Assembly: GCA_040757335.1 (NCBI GenBank)
Contig: JBFLXB010000029.1
Location: 1-50,736, forward strand
DNA: 50,736 nt
Direction of reading: 5' to 3'
Source: Nitrospirota bacterium
Lineage (GTDB): Bacteria > Nitrospirota > Nitrospiria > 2-01-FULL-66-17
Shown here: piece by piece, positions 10,353 through 18,249 of the stretch
Layout: each line of letters starts with the position of its first letter
Numbering within the stretch: the first letter of the stretch is position 1
Translations under genes and position numbers: made by a program
The notes under the pieces: generated by a model
The model's database searches: none
What the model saw: only the letters and a program-made list of their open reading frames with translations
Told to the model about the DNA's origin: nothing

Positions 10353-10401
10353 CTGGCTGAAATTCTTTCGGGTGCTATGATTTCGCCTGGAGTTGCAGGA
10401 C
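10353..10401 (+). promoter_or_regulatory. Extended -10 promoter region of the SH3 lipoprotein gene
   Basis: TGC-TATGAT (10374-10381) is an extended -10 box, followed by CCTGGAG as the ribosome-binding site and the GTG start at 10402. The whole 53-nt segment aligns without gaps to the region upstream of the PilZ gene (13041-13093), 42 of 53 identical. Confidence 0.6.
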
Positions 10402-11166
10402 GTGGTTACCCAGTTACAAAAATGTCGAGGACCTTGGCCCTATCCCTTGGGTCTGTTGATTGTTGCGGGTGGTCTGATGGCAGGCTGCGCTTCTCTGACC
10501 AGCCAGCAGGCTGAGCAGAAGGTTGCTGGTCAAAAGCTCCAAGAGGCGTTGACCAAACAGACGACCGCCAATCAAGAACTGGAAGGCAAGCTCGCGAGAC
10601 TCCAATTGCTGTTGCTCGAAAAGGAGGCCAAGAACAAAGACCTCGACCAGCGACTCGACGAAGCGATTCTGGAGGTCGTGCGAGCCAAAGCCAAATTGCG
10701 AAGCCTGGAAAGCAAGGCGGAAGCCGTCTCGACCCTGGCCGAGGGAGAGATCGCGTTGAAAGCCCTGAAAGCCAATGTTCCCGGAGCGGAGAAAGACGCG
10801 GACTTCCTCCAGGCCGAACAACTCCTGAAGGCGAGCGGGCTGGAGCTCAAGAAAGAAAACTACGGGGGGGCCCTCTACCTCGCCGCCCAGGCCAAAGGCA
10901 TCATCTACGAACGCCAGGAGCGATCGACCGGTCGAGAGAACACGCCGATGATGGCTGGCGAGGTGCCGTTCGCCAGCCCGCTCCCGCTTCGGTTGGTCAG
11001 TTCGAGCAAGATCAGGGAAGGTCCCGGCCTGGATTCGAAGGTCCTGTTTACGCTGCCGGAAAAGAGCACGCTGGTCGGTTACTCATACAAGGGCCTTTGG
11101 GTTCGCGTGCGAACCCAGGACACCCGTAGCGGCTGGGTTTACTACAACCTGATTGCCGGGCGGTAA
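10402..11166 (+). CDS. Lipoprotein with coiled coil and C-terminal SH3 domain
   Basis: Envelope lipoprotein of unknown role. A signal peptide ends in the lipobox LMAGC (about residues 25-29). Residues about 35-105 are a strongly charged, heptad-like coiled coil (QEALTKQTTANQELEGKLAR and on). Residues 110-155 form a further helical region. The C-terminus (about 180-254) is a bacterial SH3 domain: SSKIREGPGLDSKVLFTLP and GWVYYNLIAGR. SH3 domains of this kind often bind peptidoglycan. I prefer the GTG at 10402 to the TTG at 10393 because a GGAG ribosome-binding site lies 9 bp before it and it aligns with the PilZ start in the shared upstream sequence. It is convergent with the GGDEF gene, 10 bp apart. 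Confidence 0.85.
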   Translation: MVTQLQKCRGPWPYPLGLLIVAGGLMAGCASLTSQQAEQKVAGQKLQEALTKQTTANQELEGKLARLQLLLLEKEAKNKDLDQRLDEAILEVVRAKAKLRSLESKAEAVSTLAEGEIALKALKANVPGAEKDADFLQAEQLLKASGLELKKENYGGALYLAAQAKGIIYERQERSTGRENTPMMAGEVPFASPLPLRLVSSSKIREGPGLDSKVLFTLPEKSTLVGYSYKGLWVRVRTQDTRSGWVYYNLIAGR

Positions 11167-11176
11167 GTCGAAGGAA

Positions 11177-12643
11177 TCAGCTCGCGAGGCCAAGGTCGGG
11201 CTGTCGATCGGCACCCGCGATCACCACCCGGTTGCGCCCGTTCCGTTTCGCGTGGTACAAGGCGCCGTCGGCTCCGGCAATAATCGCCTCCGGGGTCTTC
11301 CCGTGCTCCGGAAAGGTCGCCACGCCGATGCTGACCGTGACGGCCGCCAAGTCCGTCTCCCCACCGAGCCTCGCCGTGCTCGCTCTTTTCCGAATACGCT
11401 CTGCGACCTCGACTGCCTCGTCGCTGCTCGCTTCGGGTAACAGCACGATGAACTCGTCGCCGCCGTAGCGCGACGCATAGTCCATACTCCGCAACGATTC
11501 CCTCAAGATTGCCCCGATGCCCTTCAACAGGGCATCTCCCGCCTGGTGACCCAACGTGTCGTTGTACTCTTTGAAATGATCGGCATCGATCATCGCGACG
11601 GAGAATTGGTGACGGCATCGCGTGGCCCGGGCCACCTCGCTCGCCAGCACGTCCATAAAATGTTTGCGATTGTACAGCCCGGTCAAACTATCGGTAATGG
11701 AGACCGTCTGAAGTTCTTGGTTCCTGTCGCTCAGCATCCGGTTGATGGTTGCCAGTTGGTCCTGACTCTGGCGCAAGCGCTCCACCATCTCGTTGAACGC
11801 TTCAGTCAAATACCCGACCTCGCCGCGACCGATCACCGGGAGTTTCACCCCCAGATCCCCTTCCGCGACCTTGGCTGCGCCGTCGGCCAGACGGTTGAGG
11901 GGGCGGACGATCGTCAGGCCCAACACGTACGCGGCGAGGCCGATGGCCAAGAGAAGGCCCAAGCCGATCGCTGCGGTCAGACTCCGGATTTGAACGGTCT
12001 GAGCGTAGACTTCCTCTTTCCCGATCTGAGCCACGACTCCCCAATCCAACTGTGCGAGCGTCCTTAACACCCCGATCACCGGTTTCCCCTGCCCATCAGG
12101 GTACTCGAGCAACGCCGAATCCGTTTCAGGCCGGCGGGCGGTGTCGAAGAGTCGGCTGAGGTGTTTGAGGGTAATGCCTTCCGACGAGGTACGGTTCGAC
12201 TTCGCGATCACAGCCCCGTCGGGTGCGATCAGGTAGGACGCGCCGGTGGCAGCGAGTGTGGACCGGTCGAGGATCTTCTCCACCGTGTGAAAGTTGAGTT
12301 TGACGGCCAGGAGGCCCAAGAACCGGCCGTCCTGGGCCCTGATCGGCACCGCGATCAGCATCACCATCTTGCGAAGGGTCGGATCCTGGTAGGCCTGACC
12401 CATGATCGGCGTATCGGCTTTGGCGCGCGTCTGCCAGTCGGGCGGAAAGCTCAGGGCGCTGACCTGGCTGGCGCTGGTGGCGATCGTCTGGGTCTTGGTG
12501 TTGACCACCACCAACTCTTCGTAATCGCCGAACTTGCTGCGCACCGACTTAAGGTAGTCGTTGAGACGGTGGAGGGCAAGCGTTTTGACGCCCGGAGGAG
12601 GCCCCGCACGCGGTAATCGTGTCCAGATTCTCCGAGACTTCAT
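11177..12643 (-). CDS. Cache-HAMP-GGDEF diguanylate cyclase, main reading frame (5' frameshift)
   Basis: Membrane-bound sensor expected to make c-di-GMP from two GTP. In this frame: the extracytoplasmic Cache domain (about residues 20-215; YEELVVVNTKTQTIATS and GRFLGLLAVKLN), a second transmembrane segment (225-245), HAMP (246-300) and GGDEF (315-475) with intact RYGGDEF (392-398) and an inhibitory I-site RSMD (385-388). The first transmembrane helix and the start of Cache are in another frame at 12549-12938. A one-base length change in the CCCC run at 12602-12605 would join the two into a protein of about 587 aa. So this is either a recent frameshift or a sequencing error; an isolated product would lack its membrane start. 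Confidence 0.88.
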   Translation of the reverse strand: MKSRRIWTRLPRAGPPPGVKTLALHRLNDYLKSVRSKFGDYEELVVVNTKTQTIATSASQVSALSFPPDWQTRAKADTPIMGQAYQDPTLRKMVMLIAVPIRAQDGRFLGLLAVKLNFHTVEKILDRSTLAATGASYLIAPDGAVIAKSNRTSSEGITLKHLSRLFDTARRPETDSALLEYPDGQGKPVIGVLRTLAQLDWGVVAQIGKEEVYAQTVQIRSLTAAIGLGLLLAIGLAAYVLGLTIVRPLNRLADGAAKVAEGDLGVKLPVIGRGEVGYLTEAFNEMVERLRQSQDQLATINRMLSDRNQELQTVSITDSLTGLYNRKHFMDVLASEVARATRCRHQFSVAMIDADHFKEYNDTLGHQAGDALLKGIGAILRESLRSMDYASRYGGDEFIVLLPEASSDEAVEVAERIRKRASTARLGGETDLAAVTVSIGVATFPEHGKTPEAIIAGADGALYHAKRNGRNRVVIAGADRQPDLGLAS

Positions 12644-12938
12644 AGGAGCTGGAAAAGACCCGGACTTCGTACAAACGCTCCTTGAGCCATAGATCGAGTT
12701 CTCGGACGTTCTGTCCGGTGATGTCCCTCAGTTGATCGGCCACCTTGTCCGTGAGAAACCGATTCGCGTACACGTAGAAGAGCCACCCGATCGTCACCGA
12801 CGGGATCAAGGTGGCCAGGAGGGAGAAGACCAGGATCTTTCGCCTGACGCTGTCGAGGCGAACGCGATGAAGAGCTTTGGCCAGAATGTGTTCCCAGGAA
12901 AGCACGTAGTCCCCGCTGATTTCGGACGGCGCCTGCAA
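12549..12938 (-). pseudogene. N-terminal piece of the frameshifted GGDEF protein
   Basis: Starts with TTG at 12938. It carries a cytoplasmic start, one transmembrane helix (KILVFSLLATLIPSVTIGWL) and the first Cache helix (DITGQNVRELDLWLKERLYE), then runs into nonsense after SYEVSENLDTI near 12625. The continuing homologous sequence (VKTLALHRLNDYL) is in the frame of the downstream ORF. Removing one G (minus strand) from the GGGG run at 12602-12605 restores a continuous frame. Confidence 0.8.
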
Positions 12939-13040
12939 TCGGAGCGACCAGGCCTAGTGTAGTGCCCGACAAGGCGGTGTCAACCGGCCCGGTGCTCCGT
13001 CCCGCAGCGCCGAGCGCGGGGGCGTCGCGTAACAAAATCC

Positions 13041-13089
13041 CTGGCCGAATTTCTCGCGGGTGCTATCATAACGCCTGGAGTTTCGAGAC
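13041..13089 (+). promoter_or_regulatory. Extended -10 promoter region of the PilZ gene
   Basis: TGC-TATCAT (13061-13069), then CCTGGAG and the ATG at 13090. It is collinear with the segment upstream of the lipoprotein gene at 10353. The short leader (about 15 nt) means this block contains most of the upstream control region. Confidence 0.6.
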
Positions 13090-13437
13090 ATGGTCAACGG
13101 ATCGCACAACGGTCGCGACACGCGCTGGGGAGAGCGCGTCACGGTACGCACCCCGGTGACAATTCGGTGGGAGGATCGCGATCGGTCCGGGGTGATCCAT
13201 CATCTGAGCGTCTCGGGGTGTTTTATCGAAACCGCGTTCCCCTATCCCTCCGGGACCACGCTCCGACTGTCCTTCGTGCTCGAGCCCGACGTCTCCAGGA
13301 TCGAAGTCGACGCCAGGGTGGTGATGCGAAATCTCGGCGGGATCGGCCTTCGGTTCTTGTTCCAGGAAGAAGACACGCCGCTACGACTCAAGCGCTGGGT
13401 CGACGCCCACATCCCGTACCGCGGCGTCCTCCGCTGA
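13090..13437 (+). CDS. PilZ-domain protein
   Basis: Single-domain c-di-GMP receptor candidate, 115 aa. The RxxxR motif (RWGER) is at residues 12-16, and the second motif region HHLSVSGCFIE has His where Asp or Asn usually begins the (D/N)xSxxG signature, so c-di-GMP binding is likely but not certain. The C-terminal GIGLRFLF completes the barrel. It is divergent from the neighbouring GGDEF gene, an arrangement that pairs a c-di-GMP producer with an effector. Confidence 0.88.
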   Translation: MVNGSHNGRDTRWGERVTVRTPVTIRWEDRDRSGVIHHLSVSGCFIETAFPYPSGTTLRLSFVLEPDVSRIEVDARVVMRNLGGIGLRFLFQEEDTPLRLKRWVDAHIPYRGVLR

Positions 13438-13450
13438 TCCGCACCACCCC

Positions 13451-13479
13451 TTGACACGGGAAGGCGTCGTCCGTACGCT
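13451..13479 (+). promoter_or_regulatory. Promoter of the redoxin gene
   Basis: TTGACA (13451-13456), 17 bp, TACGCT (13474-13479). The predicted transcription start at about 13486 leaves almost no leader before the GTG at 13489. Confidence 0.5.
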
Positions 13480-13488
13480 CGTCCCGTC

Positions 13489-14064
13489 GTGTTGACCGCA
13501 TCGACCATGCTGGCCCTCGGAACCGCGGCTCCCGACTTTCGCCTCCGCGACACGACCGGGCGGGTGGTCAATCGGGACGACTTCAAGCACGCCCCGGCCC
13601 TACTGGTCGCGTTCATCTGCAACCACTGCCCGTACGTGAAACATATCCGAAGCGGGTGGGCGGCGTTTGCGCGGGAGTATCAGAGCAAAGGGCTCGCCAT
13701 CGTGGGCATCAACAGCAACGACGCGGCCGAGTACCCTGAGGACGGTCCGAAGAAAATGATCGACGAGGTGACGGCCGCCGGCTACGTCTTCCCGTACCTC
13801 TATGACGAAACGCAGGCCGTCGCGCAGGCGTACCACGCGGCCTGCACGCCGGATTTTTTCCTGTTCGATTCAGGCCGGCGGTTGGTGTACCGCGGCCAGT
13901 TCGACGACAGCCGACCCGGCAACAACGTGCCGGTCACGGGCAAAGATCTGCGCGACGCCTGCGACGCCGCGCTCGCCGGCCAACCCGTTCCCGCCACGCA
14001 GAAACCCAGCATCGGTTGCAATATCAAGTGGAAGCGGGGTAACGAACCCGCATACCTTCGGTAA
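13489..14064 (+). CDS. Thioredoxin-fold redoxin (PRX-like family)
   Basis: Cytoplasmic thiol-redox protein of the AhpC/TSA-redoxin superfamily. LGTAAPDFRLRDTTGRVV is the typical start of the fold, and AFICNHCPYVKHI (about residues 40-52) holds the CxxC-like active-site pair C-N-H-C. GINSNDAAEYPED and PDFFLFDSGRRLVYRGQFDD complete the fold. Its substrate is unknown. The N-terminal LTASTMLALGT matches how close relatives begin, so I keep the GTG start rather than the ATG at 13507. Its TAA stop forms the first three bases of repeat R3. Confidence 0.88.
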   Translation: MLTASTMLALGTAAPDFRLRDTTGRVVNRDDFKHAPALLVAFICNHCPYVKHIRSGWAAFAREYQSKGLAIVGINSNDAAEYPEDGPKKMIDEVTAAGYVFPYLYDETQAVAQAYHAACTPDFFLFDSGRRLVYRGQFDDSRPGNNVPVTGKDLRDACDAALAGQPVPATQKPSIGCNIKWKRGNEPAYLR

Positions 14065-14186
14065 GCCTGTTCAGGAGGGGCCATCTGCGGCGTTGCCGCT
14101 GCGCTTCCGGTGCTCACGTACGCACACAGTACGCTCCGCTCCGGTTCTCGCGGCGCCTTGCATCTGGCCCCTCCTGAACAGGCTTA
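14062..14186 (-). repeat. Structured dispersed repeat, copy R3 (short form)
   Basis: Has a perfect 22-bp terminal inverted repeat that starts TAAGCCTGTTCAGGAG. Read on the minus strand it contains CAGATGCAAGGCG, the hairpin CGTAC-TGTGTGC-GTACG with TGAG, and GCAACGCCGCAGATGG. The upstream gene's stop codon is the first three bases of the element. No T-tract follows, so it is not a standard intrinsic terminator. Confidence 0.85.
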
Positions 14187-14230
14187 GGGGGTAAGTCCTC
14201 AGCAACCTGGTTCGCGTTTTTAGGGAACGT

Positions 14231-15862
14231 CTACGTGGGGCAGATAATTTTGCCCTGATCCGGATTGACAATCCCGTCGCGGTAGTCGATCGGCACGTCG
14301 ATCACGGTCGGCACGCGCTGATCCAGGGCCTCTTTGAGCAGCGGGCCGAAGTCGTCAGCTCGCTCCACCCGGTAGCCTTTGGCCCCGAACGCCTCGGCAA
14401 GGAGGACCAGGTCGGGGTTGCCGAAGTCGATGCCGAACGCGGCGCCAAACTGGCGCTCCTGTTTCCAGCGAATCAGGCCGTATCCCTCGTCGCGGAATAC
14501 GACCACCACGAACGCGACGCCGAGCCGCACCGCGGTTTCGAGTTCCTGCACGTTCATGAGGAACCCGCCGTCGCCGCAGACCGCGACCACCCGCCGATCA
14601 GGCTCGATGAGCGCGGCCGAGACCGCCCCGGGCAACGCGATGCCCATCGACGCAAACCCGTTGGAGATCAGCACCGTGTTCGGCTCGTAGGCCGCGAACA
14701 ACCTGGCCACCAGGAGCTTGTGGGCGCCCACGTCGCTGATCACCACGTCGTTCCGGCCCAGCGCGCGGCGCAGCTCGCGCAGCACCCTGGCGGGTTTCAT
14801 CGGCATGACCGGCGATTCCGCGTCGCGATCGAGATCGCTGAGGATCGCTTCCCGCAGACGACGGGGGTATCCGCGGTCGTGCGCCTGCGTCACCTCTCCC
14901 CGCAGCAGCTCGAGCGCCTCCCGCACGTCGCTGACCACCTCCACCTCCGGTTGGTACATCGCGTCGGTCTCCGCGGGCGTGAAATCGATGTGCACGATCG
15001 GCTTGTCGCCGTTGGGGTTCCAATGGTACGGGGCGTATTCGACCTGGTCATACCCCACCGTGACGATGAGGTCCGCCGCGTCGAACCCACAGGACACGAA
15101 GTCTCTCGCCTGCAGGCCGATCGAGAGCAACGATAACGGGTGGTCGGCAGGCACCGCGCCTTTGGCCATGAAGGTGTTGGCCACCGGGATCGCGGTCTTC
15201 TCGGCAAACGCGACCAGCTCCCCCGAGGCCCCGCCCCGAATCACGCCGTTGCCCGCGAGGATAATGGGGTGGTGGGCCTTGTCGATTAGGTCCGCGGCGG
15301 CGCGCAGCGAGGGGCGATCCGGGGACGGCCTCCGGGTGCGACGGCTCGCCAGCGGCGCCCCTTCGGCGCGCTCGCCCGCCAAGTCTTCAGGCAGTTCGAT
15401 GTGGCAAGCCCCGGGTTTTTCCGCCTGCGCGGTCTTGAAGGCGTGGTGCACCACCTCGGGGATGACCGAGGCCCGTTCCACGCGGGTGTTCCACTTGGTC
15501 AACGGCGCGAAGGCTTCGACGATGTTCACGTACTGGTGCGATTCCTTGTGCACTCGCTCCAAACCGGCCTGCCCGGTAATCGCCACCAGCGGCGCGTGGT
15601 CCAGGTTGGCGTCGCCGATCCCGGTCGCCAGGTTGGTCGCGCCGGGGCCCAGGGTGGCCAGGCAGACCCCGGCTCGGCCGGTCAGCCGTCCGTACACGTC
15701 GGCCATGAACGCCGCCCCCTGCTCGTGCCTGGTGGGGATGAATCTGATCGTGGATCGCGAGAGGGCGTCCAACAGGTCCATGTTCTCTTCGCCGGGAAGC
15801 CCGAAGATGTATTCCACGCCCTCGGCCTCCAGACATCGGACAAAGAGCTCCGCCGCGGTCAT
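14231..15862 (-). CDS. Acetolactate synthase-like thiamine-diphosphate enzyme
   Basis: Joins two pyruvates to acetolactate if it is a true member; closest in style to the AlsS/catabolic group. The start is the ATG of MTAAELFVRCLEAEGVEYIF. The pyrimidine-binding domain has the catalytic Glu in RHEQGAAFMA (about residue 49), a central FAD-fold domain spans about 190-330, and the TPP domain has GDGGFLMN with a D in FRDEGYG in the second metal-ligand position. At 543 aa it is typical. No ilvN regulatory gene accompanies it, so a branched-chain biosynthetic role is not assured. It is the last gene of a coupled operon, overlapping the NTF2-like gene by 4 bp. Confidence 0.9.
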   Translation of the reverse strand: MTAAELFVRCLEAEGVEYIFGLPGEENMDLLDALSRSTIRFIPTRHEQGAAFMADVYGRLTGRAGVCLATLGPGATNLATGIGDANLDHAPLVAITGQAGLERVHKESHQYVNIVEAFAPLTKWNTRVERASVIPEVVHHAFKTAQAEKPGACHIELPEDLAGERAEGAPLASRRTRRPSPDRPSLRAAADLIDKAHHPIILAGNGVIRGGASGELVAFAEKTAIPVANTFMAKGAVPADHPLSLLSIGLQARDFVSCGFDAADLIVTVGYDQVEYAPYHWNPNGDKPIVHIDFTPAETDAMYQPEVEVVSDVREALELLRGEVTQAHDRGYPRRLREAILSDLDRDAESPVMPMKPARVLRELRRALGRNDVVISDVGAHKLLVARLFAAYEPNTVLISNGFASMGIALPGAVSAALIEPDRRVVAVCGDGGFLMNVQELETAVRLGVAFVVVVFRDEGYGLIRWKQERQFGAAFGIDFGNPDLVLLAEAFGAKGYRVERADDFGPLLKEALDQRVPTVIDVPIDYRDGIVNPDQGKIICPT

Positions 15863-16281
15863 GACGATGATTCGTCTTCGGTCGTGCGAAAGATGGGGGA
15901 GCCGTGGTGGTGCACCAGCAGCCATTGGCCGTTGCGCCGCTCGAACACGTTGGTTGCGAGGATCTGGCTGGTGTGTTCCTCGTCGGCCTGGCGACTGGTG
16001 ATTTCTTCGATGCAGATCAGCCACCCGATATCACCCTGGACCGTGAGGTGGAGGATGTGCGGGGTGAAGGTCATGGCCGACGTGTTGTTGAAGATGCGCA
16101 CCCACGCGTCGCGCACGTCGGACCACCCCGACAACGGGCCCCACCCGGGATGGACGCACTGCACGGGCGCGGTGACGAGCCAAACCGCTTCCATTTGTTT
16201 GATGTCCAGGCTTTCGAACGCGCGGTAGAAGCGCTCGTTGGCCGCCAACACCGCCTCTTCCACCGCCAGCCAATCGGTCAT
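15859..16281 (-). CDS. NTF2/SnoaL-like protein
   Basis: 140 aa with an alpha helix-curved beta-sheet pattern typical of SnoaL_3/NTF2-like proteins: an N-terminal helix (VEEAVLAANERFYRAFESLD), VHPGWGPLSGWSDVRDAW and a C-terminal strand ATNVFERRNGQWLLVHHHGS. Such proteins are small enzymes or ligand-binding subunits; the substrate is unknown. Its ATG overlaps the stop of the small zinc-ribbon gene, and its stop overlaps the acetolactate-synthase-like start (ATGA), suggesting coordinated synthesis. Confidence 0.85.
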   Translation of the reverse strand: MTDWLAVEEAVLAANERFYRAFESLDIKQMEAVWLVTAPVQCVHPGWGPLSGWSDVRDAWVRIFNNTSAMTFTPHILHLTVQGDIGWLICIEEITSRQADEEHTSQILATNVFERRNGQWLLVHHHGSPIFRTTEDESSS

Positions 16282-16514
16282 CGACCTGCCCTCGGCTTAC
16301 CCGCGCGCGGTTTGGCGATGAGCTTCAAGGTTCCCTGCGTGGCCGTGGCGAACGGCGTGCCCTGATCAGTCAGGGCCTGGCGCGTCTCGTCGTAGTCCCG
16401 GTCGTTGCCGTAGGCGAGCAACAGCATTTTGCAGGTGTCACACGTGGCCACGTCCCGGTGCCGCTTAAGATAGCGCTTGGCCGAAGTCTGGCAACAGGGG
16501 GAAAGCCCCTTCAT
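16278..16514 (-). CDS. Small CxxC zinc-ribbon-like protein
   Basis: 78 aa, not recognised as a named family. SPCCQTS at residues 5-11 and ATCDTCKM at 23-30 provide four cysteines spaced like a zinc ribbon; the C-terminus is basic (KLIAKPRAGKPRAGR). The ATG directly follows the yjbQ stop (TGA-ATG) and its stop overlaps the NTF2-like start, so it is a real member of the operon despite its size. Confidence 0.7.
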   Translation of the reverse strand: MKGLSPCCQTSAKRYLKRHRDVATCDTCKMLLLAYGNDRDYDETRQALTDQGTPFATATQGTLKLIAKPRAGKPRAGR

Positions 16515-16928
16515 TCATTCCCCGATGATCTTCACGAGCACGCGTTTCCGGCGTCGCCCGTCGAACTCGGCGTAGAAGATCTGTTCCCACGTGCCGAAGT
16601 CCAGCTTGCCGTCGGTGATCGCCACCACGACCTCTCGGCCCAGCACCTGCCGCTTGATGTGTGCGTCGCCGTTATCTTCGCCGGTCAGGTTGTGGCGGTA
16701 GTCGCCTTCCTGCGGGACCAGGCGCTCCAAGAACGCCTCGTAATCCGCCAAGAGCCCGGACTCGTCGTCGTTGATATAGACGCTCGCCGTGATGTGCATC
16801 GGGTTGACGAGACACAGACCCTCTCTGATCCCGCTTTTCTTGACCGCGGCCTCGACCTGCGGCGTGATATTGATGAACTGCCGCCGAGTGGGCGTATGAA
16901 ACCAGAGTTCTTCGCGGTAGCTCTTCAT
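16515..16928 (-). CDS. yjbQ: YjbQ/UPF0047 family protein
   Basis: 137 aa from the ATG at 16928 ([21 protein letters not shown]). The frame is open upstream, but that extension would cross the aroC promoter. Family marks are [38 protein letters not shown] and the His/Asp/Gly-rich [21 protein letters not shown] ending. Family members show weak thiamine-phosphate synthase activity, but the physiological role is unsettled. It is first in the four-gene operon and divergent from aroC. The thiamine link is notable because the last operon gene encodes a thiamine-diphosphate enzyme. Confidence 0.92.
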   Translation of the reverse strand: MKSYREELWFHTPTRRQFINITPQVEAAVKKSGIREGLCLVNPMHITASVYINDDESGLLADYEAFLERLVPQEGDYRHNLTGEDNGDAHIKRQVLGREVVVAITDGKLDFGTWEQIFYAEFDGRRRKRVLVKIIGE

Positions 16929-16964
16929 GGGCGTGAGGGTTGGTCTTCTTCGACGCTGCGCGTG

Positions 16965-16970
16965 TATAAT
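16965..16970 (+). promoter_or_regulatory. -10 box of aroC
   Basis: A perfect TATAAT 24 bp before the aroC ATG. The -35 region is weak (TTGGTC at 16940-16945, 19 bp away). An AGGGGAA ribosome-binding site precedes the ATG. Confidence 0.6.
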
Positions 16971-16993
16971 GCCACCTACCCAAGGGGAACGCA

Positions 16994-18058
16994 ATGGCGG
17001 GCAACAGCTTTGGACAAGCGTTTCGTCTGACCACCTTCGGCGAAAGCCACGGCGCCGCGTTGGGGGTGATCGTGGACGGCTGCCCGGCGGGCCTGCCGCT
17101 GGCCGCGGAGGAGATCCAGCGCGACCTCGACCGCCGCAAGCCCGGCCAGAACCTGCTGACGACGCAACGACAAGAGAGCGACCGGGTCGAAATTCTCAGC
17201 GGCGTGTTCGAGGGCCACACCACCGGCACCCCGATCGCCATGATCGTGCGCAACGAAGACGCGCGCCCGCAGGATTACAGCCGGATCAAAGACCTGTTCC
17301 GCCCCGGCCACGCCGACTTCACGTATTGGAAAAAGTACGGCCGCAGGGATTACCGCGGCGGGGGCCGCGCGTCCGCGCGCGAGACCATCGGCCGCGTGGC
17401 GGCAGGGGCGATCGCGCGCAAGCTGCTGGCCGGCCACGGCGTGTCCATCGTCGGCTACGTCACGCAGGTCGGACCCGTCAAAATCACCAAGAAAGACTTC
17501 TCGGCCATTGACCAGAACGCCGTGTTCTGCCCGGACCCCGAAGCCGCCGAGAAAATAACCCAGGTCATCAAGGACGCACAGGCGGCGAAGGATTCGGTCG
17601 GCGCAATGGTCGAGATCGTGGCGCGCGGGGTGCCCGCGGGCTTGGGCGAACCCGTGTTCGACAAACTGGACGCCGAGCTGGCCAAGGCCATGATGTCGAT
17701 CAACGCGGTCAAGGGCGTGGAGATCGGCGACGGCTTCCGAGTGGTTGAACTGCGCGGCAGTCAGAACTGCGATCCCATCACGCCCAGGGGCTTCGCGAGC
17801 AACCACGCCGGCGGCATCCTGGGCGGCATCTCCAACGGGGATGAGATCGTCATCCGCATGGCGCTCAAGCCCACGTCTTCGATCGCGATCGAGCAGGACA
17901 CCGTCGACGTGCGCGGCAACCCCGCCAAGATCGCCACCAAGGGCCGCCACGACCCCTGCGTGGGCATTCGTGCCGTGCCCATCGGAGAAGCCATGATGGC
18001 CCTGGTCCTCGCCGATCATTTTCTGCGGGACCGGACGAGTCGGCTGGATAAGCTGTGA
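16994..18058 (+). CDS. aroC: Chorismate synthase
   Basis: Last step of the shikimate pathway: converts EPSP to chorismate using reduced FMN. All three family signatures are present: [18 protein letters not shown] (residues 16-33), [20 protein letters not shown] (around 103-122, with SARET following) and the C-terminal [17 protein letters not shown]. At 354 aa it is typical. It starts just after the divergent yjbQ and its stop overlaps the start of the small gene at 18055. Confidence 0.98.
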   Translation: MAGNSFGQAFRLTTFGESHGAALGVIVDGCPAGLPLAAEEIQRDLDRRKPGQNLLTTQRQESDRVEILSGVFEGHTTGTPIAMIVRNEDARPQDYSRIKDLFRPGHADFTYWKKYGRRDYRGGGRASARETIGRVAAGAIARKLLAGHGVSIVGYVTQVGPVKITKKDFSAIDQNAVFCPDPEAAEKITQVIKDAQAAKDSVGAMVEIVARGVPAGLGEPVFDKLDAELAKAMMSINAVKGVEIGDGFRVVELRGSQNCDPITPRGFASNHAGGILGGISNGDEIVIRMALKPTSSIAIEQDTVDVRGNPAKIATKGRHDPCVGIRAVPIGEAMMALVLADHFLRDRTSRLDKL

Positions 18059-18249
18059 GCGACGTACGGCACATCCCGCCTCCTGACGCCGAACGTCGAA
18101 TCTGGCAGTGGGCGGAGTTGACTAGTCTTTCGCTGGAGCTGATGGAGGCCGCCATACGGCGCGAACACCCCGCTCTGTCCGATGAGGAAATCCGCACTAA
18201 GATGGTGGAGCGCTTGCGGGCGTACCGAGCGCTGCGCAAGCCGGCTTAA
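18055..18249 (+). CDS. Small helical protein paired with a nucleotidyltransferase
   Basis: 64 aa, starting at GTG and overlapping the aroC stop by 4 bp. It is predicted all-helical, with [20 protein letters not shown] and then [21 protein letters not shown] recognise this as a recurrent small-protein type found upstream of nucleotidyltransferases but know no function. Its stop overlaps the next start by one base (TAATG). A shorter cousin (SLEL...RRE) is at 49962, again just before a nucleotidyltransferase. Confidence 0.75.
   Translation: MSDVRHIPPPDAERRIWQWAELTSLSLELMEAAIRREHPALSDEEIRTKMVERLRAYRALRKPA

Noticed and set aside
10353-10401. Possible sigma54 promoter shared with 13041
   Set aside because: The GG and GC elements are 17 bp apart instead of 10; an extended -10 box explains the conserved TGC-TATSAT better.
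14062-14186. Repeat R3 as an ordinary intrinsic terminator
   Set aside because: The stem is strong, but no T-tract follows on either strand, and the same core recurs at other loci with conserved internal sequence.
14231-16024. Long N-terminal extension of the acetolactate-synthase-like protein
   Set aside because: The extra 54 residues read antisense-like, overlap the NTF2-like gene and have no family counterpart; the ATG at 15862 gives the normal start with an ATGA overlap.
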